A DNA stretch of 64,000 nt from NCBI GenBank assembly GCA_006384855.1, contig VCJN01000960.1, positions 1 through 64,000 on the forward strand, read 5' to 3'. A model generated the notes under the pieces. That model was not told where the DNA came from and made no database searches. It saw nothing but the letters and a program-made list of their open reading frames with translations. The DNA is from Tetraselmis striata (lineage: Eukaryota > Chlorophyta > Chlorodendrophyceae > Chlorodendrales > Chlorodendraceae). Below are positions 20,301 to 29,748 of the stretch, one piece after another (the first letter of the stretch is position 1; every line of letters starts with the position of its first letter). Both the position numbers and the translations under genes were made by a program.

Positions 20301-23300
20301 CTCCTCCAAAAGGGTGGTGGGCGCGGATATCACAAACACAATGTCTGACGTTCCGCCATGCCGTTGCACCGCCCTTTCCCCCACTGTGCTCTAAAGGCAG
20401 CCGCCTGGAATCCCCTCTTCTATCTGATGTCCTCGGCAATGACCTGCTGCCCGACCAGGTCAACCCCAAGGAGGCGTCCCGGCTGGTGGACGTAGGCCCA
20501 TCCCCCGACAACATTGCAGAGGCCGCCAAGTTCCGGAAGCTGTGGGGCGAGAAGGCGGAGCTGCGCCGCTTCAAGGTGGTTGCTCGGAAACTGAGACAGA
20601 GTTACAATTGACAAATGAATTAAAGCTGGTGAAGCCCCATCCCACAGCGCTGCCTGACTCGTTTGAGTGGCTGCCACGTGACAGGACGGCAAAATCTGCG
20701 AGGCGGTCGTCTGGGACAGCTCCCCCTCGCAGCGGCACATGATTGTGGAGCAGGCGGTGGCGCACTTGCTGCCGCTGCACTGCTCGGCCTCCCTGGTGGC
20801 CGGCAGCGCGGGGATGCTGGACGCGGCGCTGGTGCCCGCGGTCGCCGCGGCCTCCGGCGACGCGGCCGTGGCCGCCGATGGGGCTACGCTGTCGGTGCGC
20901 GCGATGGAGGGCGCGGCGGATCGGCTGGGCAAGCAGCTCAAGAGCCTGGACGAGGTGCGGCCGGGCGTGGTGGGCATCCAGCCCGTGGGCGCCGCGTTGC
21001 GCGGCACGGCGCTGTTCCCGCCACACCCGCACCCGCTCGCGGGGGGCCCGCCCAGCCGGGGCGACGACGTTGTGGGCCGCTGCCTGGCGCCGGTCGAGCT
21101 GCTGGTGCAGCTGGAGGGCTCAGGTGCGTGACCAACCACCCTGGTCCACCACATACTTCCCTGTTACATGCGTGCGTGCGTGCATATGTGCGTGGCGATT
21201 TTGTCGCAGTCCTCATCGCAGATCGGCGTCACGCCAATGCTGCTACCATTACCGTTGGAAGAGTATCCAGAGGAGACGGGCACACACCTGAGTGCACTGC
21301 GGCACAGTTGAGGGCGGTGATGTAGGTGTATGCGAATGCGTAAGATCACGTGTATGTGTTGTGAATCATTGTCCCCTTGGTTGTCTAAGTATATTAGCTG
21401 GTCCTGGGCGCCACTAGTGGCCAGTAGCGTGCATCCGGCCACTGACACTGCGCACTGCGTGTAGCCTTTGTGGGCACAGCCCTAAGCTCGCTGCTGACAC
21501 CGGCTTGATCGCTGCTGTTGCTGTGCAGGCAACTGGCCGGAGGACAGCATGGAGGCGTTTCTCAACACCAAGGCGGCCGTGGGCGTGCAGCTCGCGGACG
21601 CGCTGTCCTCCTCTTACAACGTCCGGTCCCGGGTCGCTCACGGCCATGTGGTGAGATGTCCCGCTCCTGCCCCTCTCCGCATTCAAGGGAGGCAGAAAGA
21701 AACGTCCCTGTGCTTGACTGGCTTTACCTCGGATCGATGCAGTTTATCTGACACTCTCTTGCGCCGCCCAGGATGTGTTTGTGGACGGCTTCGCGTTTCG
21801 GCTCGTGCTCTTCTCCGACCGCGAGCCCGCCCTGCGGAAGAAGCTGCTGGGCGAGGCGGCGCTCGCGCATCAGGCGCCATCCAGCAACGTCGCCCTGCGG
21901 CAGTGGCACCACGGCGCCATGGCGCTGGTGGGCGGCGAGCACCCCGCGTTTGCCGCCACCGCAAGGTGACCTCCCCCTCTCATCTTGCCGATCCCAATGA
22001 AAGTGACAACGAAGACAATAATGGTCTGTGAAGACTGGGGAACTCAGACACGCCCTGGAAAGTAAATGTAGGCTGACTGTCCGGGCGACAAGTTGCCATA
22101 TTGGTTCGAATGGGGTAACCAGACAGCTCGGCAGCCGAGGGCCTTCCACCCTGCACGTAGGCCTGGTTTGACTTTGGGTGCCGACGCACCTGTCAGAGCC
22201 CTTAGTCCAAGCCTCGAATTGGCGCTTGCGTGCACCCTATACGGACATTCGCGTCATTTTTGTCTGCATTTGACCTCTTGCATAGCAGTTTCTTATGTGC
22301 AGTGTTTTTATAGCCGCGTTGTCAGCCATAATAATTGTGTTCCGCTGTCGGACGTTGGATGGGCAGGCTGGCGAAGCGCTGGATCTCGGGCATGATGATG
22401 GAGGGCACCGTGGCGGAGGAGGCGGTCGAGCTGCTCGTGGCCGCGTGCTCCACCGCCCCCGGCGGCGCGGTGCCCCCGGGCGCCCACACCGCCGGGTTCC
22501 TGCGCTTCCTGGCGCTGCTGGCGGAGCAGCCATGGGACCTTGCGCCGCTGGTGGTGGACCCACACCATGAGCTCACGCGACCCAAGCTGGCAGGCATCCG
22601 GGACGTGTTTGAGGTGCGCCCGGGCACTGTCCACCCGCCCGGCCCGATGCCCCCCCACCAGCCCGCGCCTCGATCGCTGCGCTGACTAGGTCCCGACGAA
22701 CCGGCGTTGTGGGATTGTCCCAACAACTCGAAAGCTTACTGGGCATTCATCTGCCGACGATAGAGCTGCGACAATGAGCAAGAATGCGGTGGCAGTATAT
22801 CATGACATGCCGTTACCATGCCATGGGTTCGTTGCATGTCAGTTTTTGTTCTGACCCCCTCTTTAGTACTTATCATCTGGCAACGCATCATCAGGATGCA
22901 CCGCGGACATGGTGCACAACCTGCGAGCCCATGGTGCAAAACACTTCATTGATTTTGCAACCTGCGAGCACGACTAAACTGTTACGGCACAGGCTCACGG
23001 CTTTGCGCTCCCCTTCACCCCCCCTCACTCTTCCTCTCTCTCCCGCGTGTGCGCGTGTGCGTACCCCCACACGTAAATGCAACCCCCTGCGATCACCTGC
23101 CAGGATGTGTCTGCTGCGATTCCCCCGCTGGCACTGCAGTCTGGGGTCCTGCCCCTCTCCGCCGCCCCTTTCACATCCCCCCTCTGCCCGCCCCGGAATG
23201 GTCCCCCAGGCTGCTCGCGGCAGTGGCGCTCCGGCAATGTTCCTGGCAACTGCCTTTGACCCCGCATCTCTCACCTGGTGCGCCCCCCCGCCCGCAAGCC

Positions 23301-24902
23301 CCCCCCCCCCCCCCCCCCTCCACACACACACACACACGCGCGCGCGCAACCCCGCTGCATCGCGTGCCGCCCGGCCGCCCCGCCCCCGGCGCTGACGTTC
23401 CTGTGTGAGCCCCGCAGGACTCGCGAGCGGCCCACTCGCGCCGAGACGGTGCGCCTGCAGGCCGCTGCGCGGCGGTCCCTGTCGCTGCTCCAGACAGCGC
23501 TGTGGCCCGCCCCGGCTCCTCCTGCCACCAGCTCTGGCGGCAAGAAGCGGGCGCGAGGGGGCGAGGAGGGTGCACCCGGCTGGCGGGCCGTCTTCTCGGC
23601 GCCGCTCGACCCTTTCGATGCGCTCCTCCTGTTCCACAAGGTGATGCCGCTTACTATGGTGGTGTTGGGGGAGGGGGGGTTAAGGGCACCGCGTTGTCAC
23701 ATGATTCCGGAATCGTATATGTGAATGTCCTCATCTGCGTCTGCTATTCACCCCCCCCCCCCCCCCCCCCCTTTGCAGGATGCTTTGCCGCATGAATCGA
23801 CCCGCGCCGGGGCGCATATCACCGCGAGCTGCCACAGCGGCACCGGCGCCGTGGCACAGCTCCTGCCGGATATGGGGAGCAAGCGCAGAAAGGAGGCGCC
23901 GCCCAAGCTCGCCAGGGCTGTGATCCGCACGGTCCCGCATGGTCCGCCCCCCCACCCCCCCCCCCTCCCTTTTCAAATCCCCTAGATGATTGCCTGATAA
24001 CCATCCATGTCCATATTTTTGGATTTCTTCTTGAATACTAAGCCAACGCGGCCCTGAGTTATTCGCAATGAACAAACCGCACATGACAAGCACGATGCCA
24101 ACACACCTAGAAAAAGCCCCCAATGTAAGCCTCATCATGTTGGGCTTGCACCGTATCCACAGAAATATTCACTACTACTACACACCGTTCCGCAACGTTC
24201 AATAGGTGTATCGATATCTGATCCCTCCCAGGTTGCGCATGCTCCTTTTATAAGTCGTCCCCTTTCCTTGTTGGCACCGGTATATCATTTCCCGCCAAAT
24301 ATCGCACGCCTAGCCGCCGTAAACACCGACTCGGGCTCTTTGCTTATTAGATCGCTCATCCAGTAGGCTTGCGTCGCCGTGACAGGGTTTGCCATGTTCA
24401 GAGATGGGCCATCGCCAGCCATGAGCTCGGCAACGGACGCACTGTGATTACGACCTGTGGTGGATCCGCTCTGCCCTGTCCCGCCCTCTTACTTTGTCTT
24501 GTGTGCTTCCGGCCCGCAGCCTTGTTGAAGAAGAAGTCTCCGATGGCGCTGCAGGGCGAGCTGCTCGTGGGCTTTGACCCGGTGGGTCAGCTGGTGGGGC
24601 TCCTCCGGACCCGGTTCGGCCATCTCGCGGAGTTTTGCGTCGGCGGGCTGGAGGAGAAGCTGGTGGGTGTCAAGTGGCGCCCGCAGGCGTTTGCGCCCGG
24701 CCCGCTGCGGGTGCCGACCGCGCACACCGCGTTGCCGCTGCTCATCTCCACCCCCGCGAACGACGCTGGTGGCAAGCCGTCCAAAGCGGAGGCGGCCCAG
24801 CTGGCGGTGGTGGACGCCGCGTCGGTGATAAATGAGATGCTGGCGATGGGGGAGGGGCTCCTCGTCGACGCGGTGCTCCCGGACAGCAGCGCGCTGCTGT
24901 AG
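14498..24902 (+). CDS. NOL6: nucleolar protein 6 (NOL6/NRAP/Utp22), 17 exons
   Basis: Exons: 14498-14749, 14924-15031, 15283-15369, 15463-15542, 15982-16411, 16624-17056, 17187-17274, 17619-17769, 20459-20575, 20685-21123, 21529-21650, 21772-21965, 22367-22613, 23210-23277, 23418-23640, 23779-23941, 24520-24902. All are GT-AG, phases match throughout and the total is 3585 nt (1194 aa; human NOL6 is ~1146). Diagnostic blocks in order: acidic N-terminus; VEVVGSYAVQTMARPHVTID; KCFHEKDQLNHRYHAKRALY; VYDHFFTV; FRKLWGEKAELRRFK; FAATA-RLAKRWIS; GELLVGFDPVGQLVGLL near the end. NOL6/Utp22 is a scaffold of the UtpC module of the small-subunit processome, acting with U3 snoRNP in nucleolar 18S pre-rRNA processing; it has nucleotidyltransferase-like folds without known activity. 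Intron 8 (17770-20458) holds the snoRNA-like array. Introns after exons 5, 7, 14 and 16 have poly-C runs close to the 5' splice site. Confidence 0.93.
15839..15893 (+). repeat. (TG)n(AG)n microsatellite in NOL6 intron 4
   Basis: TGTGTG run joined directly to an AGAGAG run, about 55 bases, within the intron between exons 4 and 5. Confidence 0.95.
17289..17384 (+). repeat. poly-C plus (CA)n compound tract, NOL6 intron 7
   Basis: Two C-runs (17289-17314 and 17334-17351) followed by (CA)14. The first begins 14 bases after the GT donor. Same architecture recurs at 23299, 27345, 50065 and 52355. Confidence 0.95.
18141..18228 (+). ncRNA. candidate box C/D snoRNA, family A copy 1
   Basis: Terminal stem GGAAC/GTTCC encloses a C box (ATGATGT) and a D box (CTGA). 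Internal CTGATGAG and a TTTGTG/CACGAA-type helix follow. The most divergent A copy: the apical stem lacks the perfect GCCCCTC pairing. Confidence 0.55.
18337..18429 (+). ncRNA. candidate box C/D snoRNA, family B copy 1
   Basis: Perfect 6-bp terminal stem GGAGCA/TGCTCC; C box GTGATGC next to the 5' strand and D box CTGA next to the 3' strand; internal hairpin GCCCCTC-TCCG-GAGGGGC and a second CTGA after it. Confidence 0.6.
18545..18637 (+). ncRNA. candidate box C/D snoRNA, family A copy 2
   Basis: GGAAC/GTTCC terminal stem, C box GTGATGT, D box CTGA, internal TTTGTG/CACAAA helix. The loop region carries extra bases (AAAGTGGGCGGG). Confidence 0.6.
18754..18846 (+). ncRNA. candidate box C/D snoRNA, family B copy 2
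   Basis: Terminal stem GGAGCA/TGTTCC: one C-to-T change keeps pairing as a G-U wobble. C box GTGATGC, D box CTGA. Confidence 0.6.
18962..19051 (+). ncRNA. candidate box C/D snoRNA, family A copy 3
   Basis: GGAAC/GTTCC stem, GTGATGT C box, CTGA D box, apical stem GCCCCTC/GAGGGGC intact. Confidence 0.62.
19186..19278 (+). ncRNA. candidate box C/D snoRNA, family B copy 3
   Basis: GGAGCA/TGCTCC stem, C box GTGATGC, D box CTGA; same length (93) as the other B copies. Confidence 0.62.
19395..19485 (+). ncRNA. candidate box C/D snoRNA, family A copy 4
   Basis: GGAAC/GTTCC stem, GTGATGT C box, CTGA D box. Upstream spacer is unrelated to other units although the RNA island is conserved. Confidence 0.62.
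19620..19712 (+). ncRNA. candidate box C/D snoRNA, family B copy 4
   Basis: GGAGCA/TGCTCC stem, C box GTGATGC, D box CTGA. Confidence 0.62.
19831..19918 (+). ncRNA. candidate box C/D snoRNA, family A copy 5, D box mutated
   Basis: Same fold as the other A copies, but the D box reads CTGG instead of CTGA, so this copy may be non-functional. Confidence 0.5.
20053..20145 (+). ncRNA. candidate box C/D snoRNA, family B copy 5
   Basis: GGAGCA/TGCTCC stem, C box GTGATGC, D box CTGA. Confidence 0.62.
20261..20354 (+). ncRNA. candidate box C/D snoRNA, family A copy 6
   Basis: GGAAC/GTTCC stem, GTGATGT C box, CTGA D box; loop differs (AAAGGGTGGTGGGC). Last island, about 100 bases before the 3' splice site of intron 8. 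Confidence 0.6.
23299..23337 (+). repeat. poly-C plus (CA)n compound tract, NOL6 intron 14
   Basis: Run of 20 C followed by (CA)8, starting about 20 bases after the donor of the intron between exons 14 and 15. Confidence 0.95.
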
Positions 24903-24980
24903 CGTGACATGGTGCTCTGCCCCTGCCCGTGGAGGCCTCCCGGTGAATGAAGGGTGCGCAATCAGGGCGATGGGTCCGCA

Positions 24981-24985
24981 TGTAA
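24981..24985 (+). terminator. TGTAA polyadenylation signal of NOL6
   Basis: TGTAA 79 bases after the stop codon. UGUAA is the usual poly(A) signal of chlorophyte mRNAs. Confidence 0.6.
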
Positions 24986-25143
24986 GAGTTATATCATAGC
25001 AGCCCCCTGTGTGTGCTGTGGTAGCCGCCATGCTTGTGCGCGGCGGCTTTCCATTTCCACCGCAGCAATGGGGTCAAATGATGTCCGGAGCGCTGCCGCT
25101 GCATCACCGTGCCGTTTTACCGTTACAGCCCTGCCAGAGCGAC

Positions 25144-25169
25144 ACCCCCCCCCCCCCCCCCCCCCCCCC
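25144..25169. repeat. poly-C tract between convergent genes
   Basis: Run of about 26 C in the intergenic space between NOL6 and the Cys-rich gene. Confidence 0.9.
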
Positions 25170-25289
25170 ACTTGCATGCATATGATCCATATTGCCATCC
25201 TACCACCAGGCAGCGAGAATGCTTTGAAAGCCATGGCGTTCTATAAATGCAAATCGTGCGTCCCCGTTGTTTCGTAATCCGCCCAGTAT

Positions 25290-25294
25290 TTACA
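25290..25294 (-). terminator. TGTAA polyadenylation signal of the Cys-rich gene
   Basis: TTACA on the plus strand (TGTAA on the coding strand), 74 bases beyond the stop of the minus-strand gene. Confidence 0.55.
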
Positions 25295-25367
25295 GGAAGC
25301 TGGGCAGGCACCATCAGGTGCCGTGCACCCCAAAAGTTGCGGCGAGGGCAGGACCGGAACGTCGCTC

Positions 25368-25618
25368 TCAGTAGGGGCACCATTTTCCATAGCATTCGCT
25401 ACACTGACCTTCCGCCACACTGCACCACTTGTCCGCCAAGGGGATCTTAGAGCCGCAGTCGTTCCCGGCGTCGCTGCAAAAGCCGAACGTCGGGCACCAG
25501 GTGCCGCGGCAGCCGGTCACGCACTGCGCCGCGCTGCCGTCGCAGAAGTCGTCGTTGGAAGGGTTACCGTTGCAGCCGTCCCAGTTGCAATACCCTCGAC
25601 CGCTGACGTCGTCGCGGC

Positions 25619-25652
<34 letters not shown>

Positions 25653-26258
25653 GCTGCTCTCGGCGGCGGGGCATGCGAGCCCGGCTGCGACGCTGGCGGT
25701 GTCGACGCATCCGCCGGCAATGAAGGCCTCCCTGCCGATAGGCCGCGCGCAGGCCGCACGGCACGACCCGTCTTGCCACACGCAGTCATTAGCGACGCAG
25801 TCGTCGCAGCCGGAGACAACGCTGCAGAGCATCTCCTTGGTGATGCAGTCCGCAGGCACCGTGCCGGGCGCCAGGCACTCCGGATCGCCCGGGACGCACT
25901 GCGTCGCGCAGCCGGAGGAGCGCTGCCACGCGCAACCGGCCGACAAGCATGCCTCGCAGATGTTCGGCGCCGCGGCGCAGTCGGGCAGAGGGCAGCGAAT
26001 GGAGCTGCCGGTGAAGCAGGTGGGCGTGTCGGGGTTGCGCGAGTCGCCTTGGCAAGCGGGCTGGCAGCCACCTGGGTTCTGGTAGCTGCACCCCACCAGC
26101 AGGCACCCCTGGCAGCTGAAGGAGAAGAGCGAACACAGCGCGGGCCCGCCGGAGGCCGCCGGCTCCGCCTGGGCAGCGATCGAAGCTGCCTGCAGCAACG
26201 ACAGCGCCACTGTGACCCCCAGTGCCACGGAGCCCCGTGCCCCCCTGAGCGGTGCCAT
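25368..26258 (-). CDS. secreted cysteine-rich protein with PSI-like repeats and poly-Ser linker
   Basis: Single-exon frame of 296 residues. Residues 1-30 form a signal peptide (VALGVTVALSLLQAASIAAQ). Residues ~40-185 contain three related Cys modules with the pattern C-x2-C-x4-C-x-W/Y then a later C (CQGCLLVGCSY, CEACLSAGCAW, CDDCVANDCVW), resembling PSI/plexin-type Cys knots. A run of 14 Ser (~residues 201-214) leads to a C-terminal part (~221-296) with two WC-rich motifs, FCDGSAAQCVTGCRGTWCP and WCSVAEGQCSECYGKWCP. The layout suggests an extracellular or cell-wall protein, perhaps carbohydrate-binding, but I do not recognise the C-terminal module with certainty. Tail-to-tail with NOL6. Start: first Met, directly before the signal peptide. 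Confidence 0.75.
25619..25657 (-). repeat. (AGC)n microsatellite coding poly-Ser
   Basis: Trinucleotide run within the Cys-rich gene encoding the serine linker; likely length-variable. Confidence 0.9.
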
Positions 26259-26968
26259 GACGCGCCGGTCAGGAACACGATAATTTATAACTTCCGCTCG
26301 GCGAGTTTAACCGCCGTCGGTGCCGACACCGGCGGTGCTGAAGTAGCCGCCGCGTCAAACTATCCACCTACCGCCTGAGCACTGTTCGGCCGCCGCCACC
26401 GCAAAACTTGAGAATCAAGCACGGTTATGCGGTTGCTGGGCTTGGAACTGCACTCGATATCGTGAAGCTGCCTTGTCTTTCTGCGCATCCCGCGGCTCTT
26501 CTCCACCGGCTCAGCAGCGTGGCATCGACCGCCACGGCAGCGCTTGGCAGACGGGCGGATAGAAGATGGGGGCATCATTAGCACGCAGCGGTCCCGCGCC
26601 ATCGATCGATCATATATTACCTGTGGGCTAGCTGCACAAGGCAATCAGGAAATCATCCGAAAGTCAGCCGAAATAACCCGCCATGTCATCAGCGCGACAA
26701 AAAATAATATAATCAATAAGAGCGGTCTGCACCACAAAATAGCGCGATATAATCGCGTACATCACGTTGTGCTTCCGCCAATATTATTGGCTCAAGTGCA
26801 ACCATTTCTGACTCGTCGCAGCGGTTCCGGTTCCCCGGCTTGCTCGCGGCGACAGTAGCGCAGTAGCCACGTCTCGTACGAGCATTAGCATTGGAGTATC
26901 AGTACGAGCATTAGATGACCTATATGATTTCTTATCCATCAAGATAACGGTTTGTTTTAAGTTTTTGG

Positions 26969-27004
26969 TTACAGGGAGAGCGTCAAGAGAATGCACGGAA
27001 AGTA
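26969..27004 (+). repeat. dispersed repeat, third copy
   Basis: TTACAGGGA plus the core GAGCGTCAAGAGAATGCACG, preceded by TTTTTGG as at 14193. Confidence 0.75.
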
Positions 27005-27064
27005 ACGGAGATAACGGTATGTCGGAATGTCGTTGAACGGTATGCATAACAGCGTAACATACTA

Positions 27065-27093
27065 TTTTTTCGCCCCCGGGAGGCCGGGACAGG
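27065..27093 (+). repeat. dispersed 22-bp motif, with 8-bp insertion
   Basis: TTTTTTCGCCCCCGGG then AGGCCGGG then ACAGG: the consensus with a short internal duplication. Confidence 0.55.
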
Positions 27094-27344
27094 ATCACAG
27101 GACTGGCTCCAGTGAAAACCCTTGCAGCGTAACATACTATGGGTCCTCGTCACGATCACGTGGATATGACGTGCTGTTCGACTTTTAATAATCGACTATT
27201 ATTAGCCCCCCCCCCCCGCCCCCCCACTGGGGAGCGAGCGGGGGACATACAGTACACGCTTATCCGTGGACGGGTACAGTACGGCAGGATAGTCGGTGCT
27301 GCCGGTGGCTAGTCACTGCCAATTGTGCCTGTTGCTCCTGACAA

Positions 27345-27350
27345 CCCCCC

Positions 27351-27381
<31 letters not shown>
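27345..27381 (+). repeat. poly-C plus (CA)n compound tract
   Basis: Run of about 23 C directly followed by (CA)7. The only example of this compound not inside a gene I could model. Confidence 0.9.
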
Positions 27382-27383
<2 letters not shown>

Positions 27384-28064
27384 GCTATTCCCAACAGGCT
27401 CCTGCACATTGCAGTCCCTACGTGTTGTACGAGTACACGCGCCAGGCGCAGGTGGCGTGGCAGGTAACATGCGCTGTGGGCTGTACGCCTCACAGCGCCT
27501 CCACGCCAACGGCGGCCAGCGGTGGCAGCCCGCTCGCCAGGTACCACGCCGAGCTGTGCGTAACGGAGGTGAAAGCAACGACACGCCCGTCAGTCCAGCG
27601 CAGCGTCCTGCCAATTGGCAGTGTTGGCACCGTGGTCAGCTGCGCATGGGTGAGAATCAGGCGCCGTGACCCCCTGCACCGGAGGAAAGTGAGTATCCCG
27701 AGGCGAGTCGCACTGCTATAGTGTCTCTCCAACGCGCTTCTGATGGCGGAAACCCATCTTCAGCACATATATCTACAGGAGCTACCAGTAGCTGCGGCAG
27801 ACTATTCAGACGATGTATTTTTGAAAGCAACCTCAAGCGCCCACTACTGCGACTGCTAGTGAGAAGCGGCAGGAGGAGGATGAGAACGCAAGGGCATCCA
27901 TCCATCACACCTACGCGTCGACCTCGTGCGTGTTTGTCCGCTAGCGAATTGTGCACCAGCACAACTTTCCGTGTCGCCACTCGCGTGCATTCTCGCCGGT
28001 TGAAACACTTGCCTGCCCCCCCCCCCTCCCCCCCCCCCCCCCCCCGGGCAATCGCCACTCGCTC

Positions 28065-29748
28065 ATGAGCACAGCCGCAAGCACGCGGACTGCGATGGCG
28101 TCCTCGAACGCCGGCGCCACGGACACGGACATCCTGATCGTGGGTGGCGGCCTGAGCGGGCTCTCGCTGGCCAATGCACTGCGGCGGCAGCAGGAGGCGG
28201 GCGCCGACGTCCGTTTCCATCTGGTGGAGGGGCGCGATGTGCTGGGGGGGCGCGTACAGTCCCTGCCGGAGGTCGACGCCAGCCCACTGGGAGACGGTGT
28301 GGACGCGTACGACATGGGGCCCGCGTGGTTTTGGCCGGGGCAAGCACGGATGGAGGCGCTCCTGAAGGATCTGGGCCTGGAGCGCTTCAACCAGTACGCC
28401 GAGGGGGCGATCGTGGTGCAGGCAAGTGGCGCAATGCGCCACCGCGGCATGCCACTCCCTTCACCCCCCCACCCCCCCTCTCCAACAATCCCTCTTTCCG
28501 ACTCGGCCACACTGCGCATCGTTAACTCCACTTTTTCTTCGTTGCCTGCAGGGGCCAAGTGGTGGCGTTCAGGTGTATGACCAGGGCATGGGCTCAATGG
28601 CGGGGTCGTACCGCGTGGTGGGTGGCCTGGGGCGCGTCACCCAGCGCCTGGCGGAGCGCCTCCCACCAGCAAGCCTGTCGCTGGGCACAACGCTCAAGTC
28701 GGTGTCGATGGGCGAGGGCGATGCAGCTGTCCAGGGAGAGGTGCTTGGCCCTGGGGGGGTGCGCTCCGTCATCGTGGCAAAGGCGGTGGTGATCGCGGCG
28801 CCGCCGCAGCTTGTGGAGGCCACCGTCACCTTTGAACCCAAGCTGCCCGCCGCTGCCATCAGTCGAATGAAGCAGATCCCCACGTGGATGGCAGGTTGGT
28901 GTCCGATGGCTTTGCTACTCGCCTCTCGTTTCCCACAATGGACGCATCCCAGTCAAGTTAGTCATGGCGGGGATAGCGGAAAGTGTTTCTGCCAGGGTGG
29001 GAAGCGTGTTGAGAGGTCATCTATGGGGCGCTTCCACTCTGTGCCAATGCCATGCAATATCACGCATGAGGACGAATCAATGGTAGTGGTTATCGTAGTT
29101 TGAGGGGGGCGCGGAATAGCCAATGTGACATTGCTAGCATGCAAGCCCAAGCACTGCTTGGCCTTGTGTGATAATTGTAGGCGTTTGTTCCTGATAGTAT
29201 CTCACAGCTGGCAACGAGCCGCCTAAGCGCGCAATCGACACTGCCATGCTGTAGGCCATGCCAAGGTGGTGGCGATCTACGACACGCCCTTCTGGCGAGC
29301 CGCTGGTCTGGCCGGAGATGGCATGAGCCATGCCGGCCCGCTGGGCGAGATCCACGACGCATCGCCGGCGTCCGGCACGGCCGGGGCGCTCTTTGGATTC
29401 GTCCGCACCCCCGCCTCGGAGCGCCAGCAGCCAGGCTTTGACCTCGCCGCAGCCTCTGTGCGCCAGCTAGAAGCAATGTTTGGCCCGGAGGCTGGCCGCC
29501 CACGCAAGGTGTTGGTCAAGGACTGGGCGGCCGACCCCTCGACGGCCACACCGGGGAAGGGTGTGCAAGTCTCCCGAGGCCACCACCCATATTTTGCGCC
29601 GAAGGAGCTGCAGGGCATTTGGGGCGGGCGCTTGCTGTTTGCGTCCACCGAGGTGGCGCCCGAGGATGGCGGCTTTCTGGAGGGCGCGCTTGCAGCCGCC
29701 GAAAGCGCGCACGGCGCTCTGCGAAAGGCCGGCATTGCTCCCTTATAA
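28065..29748 (+). CDS. FAD-dependent amine oxidase, three exons
   Basis: Exons 28065-28421, 28552-28894 and 29255-29748 sum to 1194 nt (397 aa) with consistent phases. The protein is a flavin amine oxidase/monoamine-oxidase-type oxidoreductase: Rossmann FAD motif DILIVGGGLSGLSLANAL at residues ~24-41, then VEGRDVLGGR (~58-67), DMGPAWFWPGQ (~84-94), GSYRVVGGLGRV, the HAKVVAIYDTPFWRAAGL block (~235-252) with the GPLGEIHDAS stretch, and a C-terminal FAD-contacting STEVAPEDGGFLEGAL. The substrate cannot be deduced. No signal peptide is evident; the Ser/Thr/Arg-rich N-terminus could be a weak plastid or mitochondrial presequence. Intron 1 uses a GC donor (CAG|GCAAGT). The ATG is the first after a poly-C leader. 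No TGTAA close behind the stop. Confidence 0.85.

Larger units (their letters stand above)
18141..20354 (+). repeat. intronic tandem array of ~430-bp units
   Basis: Six A elements and five B elements alternate; unit starts are 18141, 18545, 18962, 19395, 19831 and 20261. The A and B islands are nearly invariant, whereas the spacers vary: the A1-B1, A2-B2 and pre-A4 spacers are largely unrelated to those of later units. That pattern suggests selection on the islands, here read as snoRNAs. Confidence 0.9.
26259..28064. other. no clear gene; repeats and possible intronic tract
   Basis: Contains the third copy of the dispersed repeat (26969-27004), a copy of the 22-bp motif (27065-27093), and a poly-C/(CA)n compound tract at 27345-27381 followed by a possible short exon (AG at about 27398 to a GT near 27464). 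Since that tract type marks plus-strand introns elsewhere, an unrecognised plus-strand gene is possible, but I cannot build one. A poly-C run at 28016-28045 lies just upstream of the amine oxidase start. Confidence 0.4.

Noticed and set aside
20397-20458. Longer exon 9 of NOL6 starting at 20397 or 20401
   Set aside because: Phase does not match exon 8; the AG at 20458 gives phase 0 and the conserved VNPKEASRLVDVGPS junction.
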